Shown: positions 33,848-42,800 of the stretch, piece by piece
Layout of the letters: every line of letters starts with the position of its first letter
Position numbering within the stretch: the first letter of the stretch is position 1
Assembly: GCF_022402485.1 (NCBI RefSeq)
Contig: NZ_JAKRSA010000024.1
Coordinates: forward strand, 2,140 to 66,139
Direction of reading: 5' to 3'
Source: Phenylobacterium sp.
Lineage (GTDB): Bacteria > Pseudomonadota > Alphaproteobacteria > Caulobacterales > Caulobacteraceae
Length of the DNA stretch: 64,000 nt
Program-made: the position numbers and the translations under genes
The notes under the pieces: model-generated
Database searches by the model: none
Told to the model about the DNA's origin: nothing
What the model saw: only the letters and a program-made list of their open reading frames with translations

Positions 33848-34087
33848 ATGTCCGACATTCTGGAACGCGTGCGCAAGATCGTCATCGAGCACCTCGACGC
33901 CGATCCCGAGAAGGTCACCGAGAAGGCCAGCTTCATTGACGATCTGGGCGCTGACAGCCTCGACAACGTCGAACTGGTCATGGCCTTCGAAGAAGAATTC
34001 GATATCGAAATCCCCGACGACGCCGCTGAGCATATCCAGACGGTTGGCGACGCCGTGAAGTTCATCCAGGAACGTCTGGGCGCCTGA
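33848..34087 (+). CDS. acpP: Acyl carrier protein
   Basis: 79 residues, very acidic. [21 protein letters not shown] contains Ser37, the phosphopantetheine attachment site in DSL. The carrier of acyl chains in fatty-acid synthesis. It lies between fabG and fabF and is followed by an intrinsic terminator, so abundant acpP transcripts probably end there. Confidence 0.98.
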   Translation: MSDILERVRKIVIEHLDADPEKVTEKASFIDDLGADSLDNVELVMAFEEEFDIEIPDDAAEHIQTVGDAVKFIQERLGA

Positions 34088-34123
34088 CGCCTGGGCGTCT
34101 TTGCCTGACGTCCTGACACATGA

Positions 34124-34174
34124 CCGCCGCGTCCCTTAGGCCCCAGCGCCGGAGAGGCGCGGCGGTTTTGTTTT
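34124..34174 (+). terminator. Intrinsic terminator/attenuator between acpP and fabF
   Basis: CCGCCGCG (34124-34131) pairs with CGCGGCGG (34158-34165) around a 26-base loop that can fold further, followed by TTTTGTTTT. It lies 37 bases after the acpP stop and 28 bases before fabF, so it would give more acpP than fabF transcript. Confidence 0.8.
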
Positions 34175-34201
34175 GGGGCCGGCCCTGGGAGTAGAAACGC
34201 C

Positions 34202-35497
34202 ATGTCCACCGCCAACACCCGCCGCGTCGTCGTCACTGGCCTTGGTCTGGTCACCCCGCTCGGCGCGGGTGTCGAGGTCACCTGGAAAGCGATCCTGGCC
34301 GGCAAGTCCGGGGCTGGGAACATCACCACTTTCGACGCCTCGGCCTATGCCTGCAATGTGGCCTGCGAAGTGCCTCGGGTGGATGGCCGCGGCGGTGGCG
34401 GTGCCGATGTCGAGGGTGCCTTTGATCCCGACAGCGTGATGTCCCAGAAGGACCAGCGCCGGATCGACGACTTCATCCTCTACGCCATCGCCGCCGCCGA
34501 CGAGGCCGTGAAGGACTCCGGATGGGCACCGCAGGACGACGAGGGCCGCGAGCGGACCGGTGTCATTATCGGCTCGGGCATTGGTGGTCTGGCGACGATT
34601 GAAAAGACCAGCATCGAACTGCACGAAAAGGGCCCGCGCCGGGTCTCTCCGTTCTTCATTCCTTCGGCGCTGATCAACCTGGCTTCGGGTCAGGTTTCCA
34701 TCCGACATGGCTTCAAGGGCCCGAACCACTCGGTGGTCACCGCCTGCGCCACCGGGGCCCATGCGGTCGGCGATGCGGCCCGCATGATCAAGTATGGCGA
34801 CGCCGATGTCATGGTCGCCGGCGGTGCTGAAGCCGCCATCTGTCCCGTCGGTATTGCAGGTTTCATCGCTTGCCGCGCCATGTCCACCGGCTTCAACGAC
34901 GATCCGACCAAGGCGAGCCGGCCCTATGACAAGGGCCGGGACGGCTTCGTCATGGGCGAGGGCGCTGGGGTTCTGGTGCTTGAGGAGTACGAGCACGCCA
35001 AGGCGCGCGGCGCCAAGATCTATGCCGAGGTGGCTGGCTACGGCCTGGCGGGCGACGCCTACCACATCACCGCGCCGTCTGAGGACGGTGATGGCGGGTT
35101 CCGGGCCATGCAGGCGGCGATCAAGGATGCGGGCATTACGCCTGCAGACATCGACTACATCAATGCGCACGGCACCTCGACGCCCCTGGGCGACGAGATC
35201 GAACTGGGGGCTGTCGAGCGCCTGCTGGGCAATTCGGCGTCCCGCGTGACCATGTCGTCGACCAAGTCGGCGACGGGGCATCTGCTGGGGGCGGCCGGGG
35301 CGATCGAGGCGGCGTTCACCTGCCTGGCGATCCGCGATCAGATCGCGCCGCCCACGATCAATTTGGATGATCCTTCGGTGCAGACCCCGATCGACCTGGC
35401 GGCCAATAAGGCCCAGCCTCGGGAGATCAAGGTCGCGCTTTCCAACAGCTTCGGCTTCGGGGGCACCAACGCCTCCGTGGTTTTCAAACAAGTCTGA
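34202..35497 (+). CDS. fabF: 3-oxoacyl-[acyl-carrier-protein] synthase II
   Basis: 431 residues. Thiolase fold with nucleophile Cys182 (VVTACATGAHA), catalytic His in INAHGTSTPLGD and His in SATGHLLGAAG. RVVVTGLGLVTPLGAGVE is the family N-terminus and NSFGFGGTNASVVF the C-terminus. Elongates acyl-ACP with malonyl-ACP. The mltG gene follows three bases after its stop. Confidence 0.98.
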   Translation: MSTANTRRVVVTGLGLVTPLGAGVEVTWKAILAGKSGAGNITTFDASAYACNVACEVPRVDGRGGGGADVEGAFDPDSVMSQKDQRRIDDFILYAIAAADEAVKDSGWAPQDDEGRERTGVIIGSGIGGLATIEKTSIELHEKGPRRVSPFFIPSALINLASGQVSIRHGFKGPNHSVVTACATGAHAVGDAARMIKYGDADVMVAGGAEAAICPVGIAGFIACRAMSTGFNDDPTKASRPYDKGRDGFVMGEGAGVLVLEEYEHAKARGAKIYAEVAGYGLAGDAYHITAPSEDGDGGFRAMQAAIKDAGITPADIDYINAHGTSTPLGDEIELGAVERLLGNSASRVTMSSTKSATGHLLGAAGAIEAAFTCLAIRDQIAPPTINLDDPSVQTPIDLAANKAQPREIKVALSNSFGFGGTNASVVFKQV

Positions 35498-35500
35498 TCC

Positions 35501-36592
35501 ATGCCCAGAACGCCCCGCGCCCGCCCGACCAGATCGGACGCCGGCGTTTCCCCTCTTCGCCGATTGATGGTGACTCTGGTCAGCGCCGCAGTGACCTTCG
35601 CCTTGGTTCTGACCCTGGCTGGGGTCTGGGCCCTATGGATGTTCCAGGGGCCTGGTCCAGCCGCAGAGACAGACACCACCACTGTGATCCTGCGTCGCGG
35701 CGCAGGGTTGCCAGAGATCGCCTCGACGCTTGAGGGGGCCGGCGTGATCTCGTCGGCACCGATCTTCCTGGCCGCCGCCCAGGCGACAGGCGCTGCCCGC
35801 AGCCTCAAGGCCGGGGAGTATGAGTTTCCCGCCCGGCGGCCTATGGCCGGGGTTTTGGATGACATCCGCGCGGGACGGGTGGTGCGCCACTTCGTGACGA
35901 TACCTGAGGGGATTACCTCGGAGATGGTGGTGGAGATCCTGGCGGAAAATCCCCTGCTCACCGGTGTGGCCCCCTCGCCGCCCGAGGGGGCCTTGCTGCC
36001 GGAAACCTATCAGATCGAGCGGGGTGAGGACCGGGCCGCCGTCCTGAAGCGGATGATGGACGCCCACGATGAAGTGCTGGCTCTGCTGTGGTCCAGGCGT
36101 CAGCCGGGGCTGCCCATCAACAGCCCGCAAGAGGCCGTGATCCTGGCCTCGGTGGTGGAAAAAGAGACGGCATTGGGATCTGAGCGCCCGCAGGTGGCAT
36201 CAGTCTTCGTCAACCGCCTGCGCCGGGGTATGCGCCTGGAGAGTGACCCGACCATCATCTACGGGCTGACCAAGGGTCGGCCCTTGGGGCGAGGGATCCG
36301 TCAGTCGGAGCTGGACCGCCAGACCCCCTACAACACCTATCAGATCGATGGCCTGCCGCCGACGCCGATCTGCAATCCTGGCCGCGCCGCCTTGGCCGCT
36401 GTGCTGGACCCGCCGCAGACCGACTATCTGTTCTTCGTCGCGGACGGCAGCGGGGGGCACGCCTTCTCGGCCACCTATGACGAACACCGTCGCTATGTGG
36501 AACGGTGGCGCAGGATCGAACGGGCTCGGGCCGCGCCGGCCACCTCTGCCCCTGCAGCGCCCCTGGATGCTCCGGTGACAGCGGCACCATGA
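35501..36592 (+). CDS. mltG: Endolytic transglycosylase MltG
   Basis: 363 residues. A basic N-terminus and one membrane segment (LMVTLVSAAVTFALVLTLAGVWALW) place the enzyme in the periplasm. The YceG domain has ILRRGAGLPEIASTLEGAGVI (LysM-like subdomain) and the catalytic stretch AVILASVVEKETALGSERPQVASVFVNRLRRGMRLESDPTIIYGL, with the family Glu in EKE. The typical QSELDRQTPYNTYQIDGLPPTPICNPG follows. It cleaves nascent glycan strands and sets their length. The order fabF-mltG is common. Confidence 0.96.
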   Translation: MPRTPRARPTRSDAGVSPLRRLMVTLVSAAVTFALVLTLAGVWALWMFQGPGPAAETDTTTVILRRGAGLPEIASTLEGAGVISSAPIFLAAAQATGAARSLKAGEYEFPARRPMAGVLDDIRAGRVVRHFVTIPEGITSEMVVEILAENPLLTGVAPSPPEGALLPETYQIERGEDRAAVLKRMMDAHDEVLALLWSRRQPGLPINSPQEAVILASVVEKETALGSERPQVASVFVNRLRRGMRLESDPTIIYGLTKGRPLGRGIRQSELDRQTPYNTYQIDGLPPTPICNPGRAALAAVLDPPQTDYLFFVADGSGGHAFSATYDEHRRYVERWRRIERARAAPATSAPAAPLDAPVTAAP

Positions 36593-36656
36593 GGCCCAGA
36601 CCTGTGACGAAGATCATCGGCCCACTGCAGTCGCGCTCCCCCAGGGAAGGCTGAAC

Positions 36657-37541
36657 ATGGCCTTTTCAGGCATGACCGGTTTTGGCCGCGTGGAAGGCGT
36701 AGCCGGAGACTGGACCTGGGCAGCAGAGGCCCGGTCGGTCAACGGCCGCAATCTCGACGTTCGGTTTCGTGGCCCGCCCGGGTTCGAGAGCCTGGAACGT
36801 ATCGCCCGGGATGGGGCCCAGGCGCGGTTTCAGCGGGGCCAGATCACCGTGGGCCTGCAGGCCAAGCGCACCGAGAGCCAGGCCCAGGTCCGTATCAATC
36901 TCGACCAGGTCGAGCGCTATCTGGCCGTTACCGCGGCTCTGGTGGCTGATGGGCGTGCCAGCCCGCCGAGCCTCGATGGTCTGCTCGCCCTGCGGGGGGT
37001 GATCGAAGTGGCCGAGACCGACGCCGATCCCGAGGCCCTGGCCCAAGTCGAGGCGGCGATGGCGGTGTCGATTTCGGGCGCTCTGGAGGCCTTGAAGACC
37101 GCCCGTGACGGCGAGGGCGTGGCGCTGTCAGGCGTCCTCATGGGACTCACAGACAAGATAGCCGACCTCACGCGTCAGGCAGAGGACTTGGCCACGGGCC
37201 AGCCGGAGGTGCTCAAGGCGCGCTTTGAGCGGCGGATGCGCGAACTCATCGGCGATCCCGCCGGCCTGGACGAGCGTATTGTTCAGGAGGCCGCCGCCAT
37301 GGCCGTCAAGGTCGACGTCCGCGAGGAACTGGACCGCCTGGCGGGCCATGTGGACTCTGCCCGCGCCATGCTGAGCGGCGACGGTCCGGTGGGCCGGCGG
37401 CTGGACTTTCTGACCCAGGAATTCATGCGCGAAGCCAACACCCTCTGCTCGAAATCGGCACTCTCGGCCCTGACGGCTGTGGGGCTCGAGCTCAAGGCTG
37501 TCATCGAGCAGCTGCGTGAGCAGGTGCAGAATGTGGAATAG
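36657..37541 (+). CDS. YicC family protein
   Basis: 294 residues starting SGMTGFGR, with LSWEVRSVN-type AAEARSVNGRNLDVRFRGP and the C-terminal GPVGRRLDFLTQEFMREANTLCSKS that defines the family (YicC_N plus DUF1732). E. coli YicC is an endoribonuclease-type protein acting on RNA; the biological role is still thin. It sits 65 bases after mltG and 39 before gmk, the usual yicC-gmk pairing. Confidence 0.95.
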   Translation: MAFSGMTGFGRVEGVAGDWTWAAEARSVNGRNLDVRFRGPPGFESLERIARDGAQARFQRGQITVGLQAKRTESQAQVRINLDQVERYLAVTAALVADGRASPPSLDGLLALRGVIEVAETDADPEALAQVEAAMAVSISGALEALKTARDGEGVALSGVLMGLTDKIADLTRQAEDLATGQPEVLKARFERRMRELIGDPAGLDERIVQEAAAMAVKVDVREELDRLAGHVDSARAMLSGDGPVGRRLDFLTQEFMREANTLCSKSALSALTAVGLELKAVIEQLREQVQNVE

Positions 37542-37580
37542 ACACCCGGCAAGCGTCCGCCCCGAGCAGATCTGAGTCTG

Positions 37581-38222
37581 ATGATCCAGAGTTCCATTCC
37601 CCGCCGCGGCCTCATGCTGCTGATCTCGAGTCCCTCAGGCGCGGGCAAGACCTCGCTGTCGCGCCGGCTGGTGGCTGATCATGCTGATCTGGAGCTCTCG
37701 ATTTCGGCCACCACCCGCGACCCCCGTCCAGGCGAGGTGAACGGTCGTGAGTATCACTTTGTGGACCGGCCCGCCTTTGACCAGATGGTGGCGGACGACG
37801 CCTTCCTTGAATGGGCCAATGTGCATGAACATCGCTATGGCAGCCCGCAGCGGCCAGTGATGGACGCCCTGGGGACCGGACACGATGTGCTGTTCGATAT
37901 TGACTGGCAGGGGGCGGCTCAGATCTCCAAGCGGGCACCCGGAGATGTGGTGCGGGTGTTTATCCTGCCCCCCACCATGGCCGAGTTGTCCCGGCGTCTG
38001 CATGCCCGGGCCCAAGACCGGGAAGATGTGATTCAGCGCCGTCTGGGCCGGGCCTATGGGGAGATCGAGCGGGCGATCGACTACGACTATGTGATCGTCA
38101 ATGATGACTACGACCGCGCCTATGCCGACCTGGCTCATATCTATCACGCGGAGCGTCTTAAGCGGGTCCGCAACCCAGGCCTTGCCGATTTTGTCCAAGG
38201 GCTGCTCGACGAACGGCTCTAG
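37581..38222 (+). CDS. gmk: Guanylate kinase
   Basis: 213 residues. P-loop SSPSGAGKTSLSRRL, GMP-binding SISATTRDPRPGEVNGREYHFV, WANVHEHRYGSP, and DIDWQGAAQI. Converts GMP to GDP. The stop lies two bases from the stop of the convergent mechanosensitive channel gene. Confidence 0.98.
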   Translation: MIQSSIPRRGLMLLISSPSGAGKTSLSRRLVADHADLELSISATTRDPRPGEVNGREYHFVDRPAFDQMVADDAFLEWANVHEHRYGSPQRPVMDALGTGHDVLFDIDWQGAAQISKRAPGDVVRVFILPPTMAELSRRLHARAQDREDVIQRRLGRAYGEIERAIDYDYVIVNDDYDRAYADLAHIYHAERLKRVRNPGLADFVQGLLDERL

Positions 38223-38224
38223 GG

Positions 38225-39490
38225 CTACGGCGTCTGTCGGTCTTCGCTGGATGTCGTCTGCAAGCCTCCTGTGAGGCCCCGCATGTCTCGCCCGGTGGGT
38301 GCCTGGAACAACCGCAGGTCAAACTCCGGAAGGATCGACAGAATGTGGTCAAAGATGTCGCTTTGGATGGCCTCATAGGCCTCCCACTGGATGGTGTTGG
38401 CAAAGGCATAGATCTCTAGCGGCAGCCCCTGTGGGGTGGGATCGAGCTGGCGCACCAGCAGGGTCTTCTCCTTGGCGATGCCGGGGTGGACCTTGAGATA
38501 GGCCAGCACATAGGCCCGAAAGGTACCGACATTCGTCAGCCGCCGCGTGTTCACCGGGTCGCGGCCAGACTTCACCAGGGACTCGTTCCAGGCTTCGAGA
38601 TCCCTGGTCTTGCTCGCCAGATAAAGGTCGAGCAGGGCAAATCGGCTGAGGTTCTCCCGCTCCTCGGGGGTAAGGAACCGGATGGTGGTCTGATCCAGCA
38701 GGACAGCACGCATGATCCGGCGCCCACCGGACTCCTGCATGCCACGCCAGTTGACGAACGACTCGTTGATCAGCCGCCAGGTGGGAATGGTGGTGATCGT
38801 CTTGTCGAAGTTCTGAATCTTCACCGTATGCAAGGCGATATCGATCACGTCGCCATTGGCGTTGAGCTGTGGCATCTCGATCCAGTCACCGACCCTGATC
38901 ATGTCGTTGCTGGTCAGCTGAACCGAAGCCACCAGGGACAGGATCGTGTCCCGGAACACCAGCAGCAGAACTGCAGCCATGGCGCCGAGGCCGGAGATCA
39001 GCAGCAGGGGTGAGCGGTCCAGTAGCGTGGCCACCACCAGGATGGCTGCGGCGACATAAAGGATGATCTTGCCGACCTGAACATAGCCCTTGATGGGCCG
39101 CTGCCGCGCCCCAGGGCGCCTGGCATAGAGCGCATTGACCAGATTCAGCCCGCCGGTGATCGCCAGGATCACCGTCAGGATCATGAAGGCTGCGGCCACA
39201 TTGCGAACAACGCTCTCGGCCGCCAGGGGGAGGTGGGGCACCAGCAGCACCGCCTGATAAACCACCACGGCAGGCGCCACATTGGCCAGTCGGGCGATCA
39301 CCTCCCGGAAAAAGGTCTCGGTGTCATCCTTCAGGGTGAGGCCCAACGCCCGCCGCATGATCCGCAACAGCACGTGTTGGGTCAGCCAGTTGACGATGGT
39401 CGCCAGGGCCCCCAGCAGGGCGAGACCGATAAGGGTTTGAAGATGGGGGTAGTCGCTGAGGCCCGCGAGGGCCTGATCCAGGTCCAACAT
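38225..39490 (-). CDS. Mechanosensitive ion channel family protein (YbdG-like)
   Basis: 421 residues. About five membrane segments in the first 190 residues, then the MscS pore/beta region: LLVFRDTILSLVASVQLTSNDMIRVGDWIEMPQLNANGDVIDIALHTVKIQNFDKTITTIPTWRLI. The long C-terminal cytoplasmic domain (FVNWRGMQESGGRRI...) is shared with YbdG-type channels rather than short MscS. It gates under membrane tension to release osmolytes. It is a single gene on the minus strand between gmk and rsmA. Confidence 0.93.
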   Translation of the reverse strand: MLDLDQALAGLSDYPHLQTLIGLALLGALATIVNWLTQHVLLRIMRRALGLTLKDDTETFFREVIARLANVAPAVVVYQAVLLVPHLPLAAESVVRNVAAAFMILTVILAITGGLNLVNALYARRPGARQRPIKGYVQVGKIILYVAAAILVVATLLDRSPLLLISGLGAMAAVLLLVFRDTILSLVASVQLTSNDMIRVGDWIEMPQLNANGDVIDIALHTVKIQNFDKTITTIPTWRLINESFVNWRGMQESGGRRIMRAVLLDQTTIRFLTPEERENLSRFALLDLYLASKTRDLEAWNESLVKSGRDPVNTRRLTNVGTFRAYVLAYLKVHPGIAKEKTLLVRQLDPTPQGLPLEIYAFANTIQWEAYEAIQSDIFDHILSILPEFDLRLFQAPTGRDMRGLTGGLQTTSSEDRQTP

Positions 39491-39594
39491 CGGTTGGTCC
39501 TAGAGCCTTTTGCCGCCGATGGGAATCAGGCTGGCCAAAACGAGGGGCAGATTCGCCTCTGATGCTCGCTCCCGGCGAAGGGGCCAGTCAGCGG

Positions 39595-40434
39595 TTAAGC
39601 GGTAGTTTCAGCCTTCAAAAGTGCACTGGCCAAAGCCATGAATTCCTCCAGCGCCAGGGTCTCTGCCCTGCGAGATGGGTCAATCCCGGCGGACTCGCAG
39701 AGGTCGGCCCCGCCCACCACCTTCAGGCTGGATCTCAGCATTTTCCGCCGCTGCCCAAAGGCGGCTTGGCTCACCCGTTCCAAGGCTGAAATCAGGGGTT
39801 CGGGGGGCCGATCGGGCAGGGGATCGAGCCGCACGACGGCGGAGTCGACCTTGGGCGGCGGGGTGAAGGCCCTGGCGGGGGCCTCCATCACGATCTTGGC
39901 CTGCGCTGTGGCCTGGGCGATCAGGGCGAGGCGACCATAGGCATCATCCCCGGGGCGAGCGACAATGCGCTGTGCCACCTCCTTCTGGAACATCAGGGTC
40001 ATGGAGGCCGGTCTATAGGACCCCGTCAGCCACTTGATCAGCAGGGCTGTGCCGATGTTGTAGGGCAGATTCGAGACGATGGTGACCGGCGCTCCCCCGG
40101 TCAGGTCGGTCTCATTGACCTTCAAGGCGTCGGCCATCTCAATCTTCAAGCGATCCTCAGAAATCGCAGATAAGTCCTTCAGAAGAGGTAGAAATCTCTG
40201 ATCTTTCTCAATGACCGTGACATGCGCCCCTGCCTCCAGGAGGGCGCGGGTCAGGCCTCCAGGGCCTGGGCCGATCTCAAGGACTTGTCGCCCCTCCAAG
40301 GGCCCCGCAAGCCGGGCGATCTTGCGGGTGATATTGAGGTCCAGCAGGAAGTGCTGCCCAAGGCCCTTATCGGCCATCAGCCCATGGGCTTCGAGGCTTT
40401 CGCGCAAGGGCGGCAGATCGCTCAGGGCGCTCAT
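39595..40434 (-). CDS. rsmA: 16S rRNA (adenine1518-N6/adenine1519-N6)-dimethyltransferase
   Basis: 279 residues. GLGQHFLLDLNITRKIARLAG and the SAM site VLEIGPGPGGLTRALLEAGA mark the KsgA family. The catalytic NLPYN is in VSNLPYNIGTALLIKWL. Dimethylates two adenines in helix 45 late in 30S assembly. The start overlaps the pdxA stop by four bases, the conserved surA-pdxA-rsmA order. Last gene of the LPS-export operon. Confidence 0.97.
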   Translation of the reverse strand: MSALSDLPPLRESLEAHGLMADKGLGQHFLLDLNITRKIARLAGPLEGRQVLEIGPGPGGLTRALLEAGAHVTVIEKDQRFLPLLKDLSAISEDRLKIEMADALKVNETDLTGGAPVTIVSNLPYNIGTALLIKWLTGSYRPASMTLMFQKEVAQRIVARPGDDAYGRLALIAQATAQAKIVMEAPARAFTPPPKVDSAVVRLDPLPDRPPEPLISALERVSQAAFGQRRKMLRSSLKVVGGADLCESAGIDPSRRAETLALEEFMALASALLKAETTA

Positions 40435-41435
40435 GGCCGGCGCTCTGAGATCGCCATGGCCATGCGGATCGCCGCAATCATGCTGTCAGGTCTCGCAAGC
40501 CCCCGCCCGGCGATGTCGAAAGCTGTGCCGTGATCTGGGGAGGTTCGAACAATGGGTAGGCCCAGGGTGATGTTCACCCCGCCCCAGAAGTCCAGCATCT
40601 TCACAGGGATCAGGGCCTGATCGTGATAAAGGCAAAGTACCGCGTCGTAGGTCGCCCGCGCGGCCTCATGGAACAGACTGTCAGCAGGGCTTGGTCCGCT
40701 GGCATTGACCCCCAGGTCACGCAGGGCGCGAACTGCCGGTCCGACGATCTGAAGCTCTTCTCGGCCGATGGTCCCGCCTTCGCCGGCATGGGGATTGAGT
40801 CCGGCCACCGCCAGCCTGGGCGCCTCGATGCCGAAGTCACGCCGTAGGGCCTGGGCGGTCACCAGGCCGGCATTGACGATTTTCTCCACCGAAAGGCTCG
40901 CCGAGACCTCAGCAAGGGGGGTGTGCACGGTCACAAGGGAGACCCGCAAGCCTGGGGCCGCCAGCATCATGACCGGACCCCGGGCACCGTCAAAGCGGTG
41001 ATCCAGCGTCAGTTCGCCCAGAAACTCCGTGTGGCCGGGAAAAGGAAACCCGGCTCCATACAGGGTCTGCTTGGCGATAGGTGCGGTGACCACCCCACCC
41101 ACGGCACCGGAAAGGGCCAGGCCCACGGCGGTCTCAATCCATGAGATCACGGCCTTGGCGGCCCGCGGAGAGGGCGCTCCGGCCACCACCGGCTCGAGCA
41201 GTGGAATATCGATTACCGGCAGGGCGTCGGCAAAGACCTGGCTGGCGTCTTCCACCGAGCTGATCGGCCTGACGACACCGCTGGTGCCGCCGGTCGCAGA
41301 GGCCACCTGATTCAGGTCGCCGACCACCACAAAGGTTGGCCCCGTGTGGCGGAGGGCACTCCAGGCCTTGAAGACAATCTCTGGCCCGATCCCGGCGGGA
41401 TCACCGAGACTGATCGCCAGGGGACGGTTTTTCAC
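40431..41435 (-). CDS. pdxA: 4-hydroxythreonine-4-phosphate dehydrogenase
   Basis: 334 residues. LAISLGDPAGIGPEIVFKAW, VTAPIAKQTLYGAGFPFPGHTEFLGEL and AGLNPHAGEGGTIGREE, YHDQALIPVKMLDFWGGVNITLGLPIVRTSPDHGTAFDIAG are all PdxA signatures, with metal-binding His in PGHTE, PHAG and SPDHG. Acts in pyridoxal-phosphate synthesis. It shares four bases with both the surA stop and the rsmA start. Confidence 0.97.
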   Translation of the reverse strand: MKNRPLAISLGDPAGIGPEIVFKAWSALRHTGPTFVVVGDLNQVASATGGTSGVVRPISSVEDASQVFADALPVIDIPLLEPVVAGAPSPRAAKAVISWIETAVGLALSGAVGGVVTAPIAKQTLYGAGFPFPGHTEFLGELTLDHRFDGARGPVMMLAAPGLRVSLVTVHTPLAEVSASLSVEKIVNAGLVTAQALRRDFGIEAPRLAVAGLNPHAGEGGTIGREELQIVGPAVRALRDLGVNASGPSPADSLFHEAARATYDAVLCLYHDQALIPVKMLDFWGGVNITLGLPIVRTSPDHGTAFDIAGRGLARPDSMIAAIRMAMAISERRP

Positions 41436-42769
41436 CGGGTCTCGATAGTGGCGGCGTTCCGAAGATCGCGCATGTAACGCCGGGCAATGAGGCCAAGCTG
41501 GTCAAAGAACAACCGACGCTCCACCAGCTGGGGCGAGAGGTCGGCGGCACCGGAGGATCGCTTGCCGCAAACCGCGACGATGTGCATGCCGGCTTCGGTC
41601 CGGATGGGCTCTGACAACTGGCCAACCTCAAGGGTCTCGGCCGCCGCCCGGAACGCTGGGGCCAGATCCCCGATCTCGGCCTCGCCCAGGTCGCCTGCGA
41701 CGATGCCGGCTTCCTGCCCGGCCACAGCCTCAAGGTCTTCGCAGCCTGTGATGCGGCTGCGCAGGGCCATCAAGCGGCTCCGTGCCGCCTCAACCTGGGT
41801 CGCCGAAGCGTCTGCGGCGACGCCGACAGCCGCCTGTTTCAGATTGACCACCGTAGCGCCCGCACCGGAGCGCTTGTCGCGGAGATAGACGATGTAAACC
41901 CCATCAGACACGGGGATGGGACGTGACAGCTGACCCGGTCGCATCTGCTCCAGGGCCTGCTCGACCTCAGTCGGCACTTCCCCAGTGCTGACCCAGCCGG
42001 CGTCTCCACCGGCGGCGGCTGTGGGTGCGGCAGAGAACTGCCGGGCCACGGCCTGGAACGGTGCACCCTGCTGCATCTGGCTGACCAGCTGTTCGGCACC
42101 CCGCAAGGCCACATCCATGCCGCCGACCCGAACGCTGTCGATGAAGACCTCGCTCATCTGATATTGCGTGCGGGAAGCCTGGGCCTGCTGCTGTTCCAGC
42201 ACGGCGCGGACCTGGTCATCGCCGATACGAAGGCGCGAGCCGAAGCGCCCCTGAACCCAGCGCTGCCAACTGGTCTGGGCCCGGACTTGCTCTCGCAGAG
42301 AGCCAAGAACGCCCTGGGAGCGCAGCATGCTGCTGAACTGCTCAGGGGTCATGTTGTTGCCTTGGGCGAGCTCGGCAAGTTCCTCGTCCACATCCCCGTC
42401 GCTGGCGATGATGCTGAACTTCTGCTCCACCTCCACCCGACGAAGCTCCTGCATCTGCAAGGCCTCGTCCACTAGCGCGATGAGGGCTTCCTGCTGGATC
42501 TGCGGCAGGTTCTGCTCGGTGGGTTGAACACCCGTTGTAGCAATCAGCAGACGCATCCGCTGCGCCAGGTCATAGGTCGAGATAATCTCGTCATTGACCA
42601 CGGCGGCGGCATATTCGGAGAGGCCAGCCGCCGGCGCAGGGCGATCCGGGGCCACATCCTGGGCCTTGGCCGAGGTGGACAGGGCAGCGGAGGCCAGAAG
42701 CGCCACGAGGGCCACGCCGCAGGCCGCTCGGCCGCGGACTGAACGCGCAGACAACATTGCTTGGGTCAT
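41432..42769 (-). CDS. surA: Periplasmic chaperone/peptidyl-prolyl isomerase SurA
   Basis: 445 residues from ATG at 42769. A signal peptide (RGRAACGVALVALLASAALSTSAKAQ) is followed by the SurA N-terminal chaperone domain (AVVNDEIISTYDLAQRM) and parvulin-type domains, one with FSAAPTAAAGGDAGWVSTGEVP and the second near LGEAEIGDLAPAF. It escorts outer-membrane proteins to Bam. GAAGGA directly abuts this ATG and is better placed for the ATG at 42757, so the start could be either; the frame also opens at 42811 inside the lptD end. Between lptD and pdxA in the standard operon. Confidence 0.94.
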   Translation of the reverse strand: MTQAMLSARSVRGRAACGVALVALLASAALSTSAKAQDVAPDRPAPAAGLSEYAAAVVNDEIISTYDLAQRMRLLIATTGVQPTEQNLPQIQQEALIALVDEALQMQELRRVEVEQKFSIIASDGDVDEELAELAQGNNMTPEQFSSMLRSQGVLGSLREQVRAQTSWQRWVQGRFGSRLRIGDDQVRAVLEQQQAQASRTQYQMSEVFIDSVRVGGMDVALRGAEQLVSQMQQGAPFQAVARQFSAAPTAAAGGDAGWVSTGEVPTEVEQALEQMRPGQLSRPIPVSDGVYIVYLRDKRSGAGATVVNLKQAAVGVAADASATQVEAARSRLMALRSRITGCEDLEAVAGQEAGIVAGDLGEAEIGDLAPAFRAAAETLEVGQLSEPIRTEAGMHIVAVCGKRSSGAADLSPQLVERRLFFDQLGLIARRYMRDLRNAATIETR

Positions 42770-42800
42770 TCCTTCGTGGCGGCCGGAAGCGCCGCTGATC

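Noticed and set aside
34136..35491. A 451-codon open frame on the minus strand opposite fabF
   Set aside because: It is the complement of a clear fabF coding sequence; its composition (Gly/Arg/His-rich) is that of a GC-rich shadow frame and it has no family motif.
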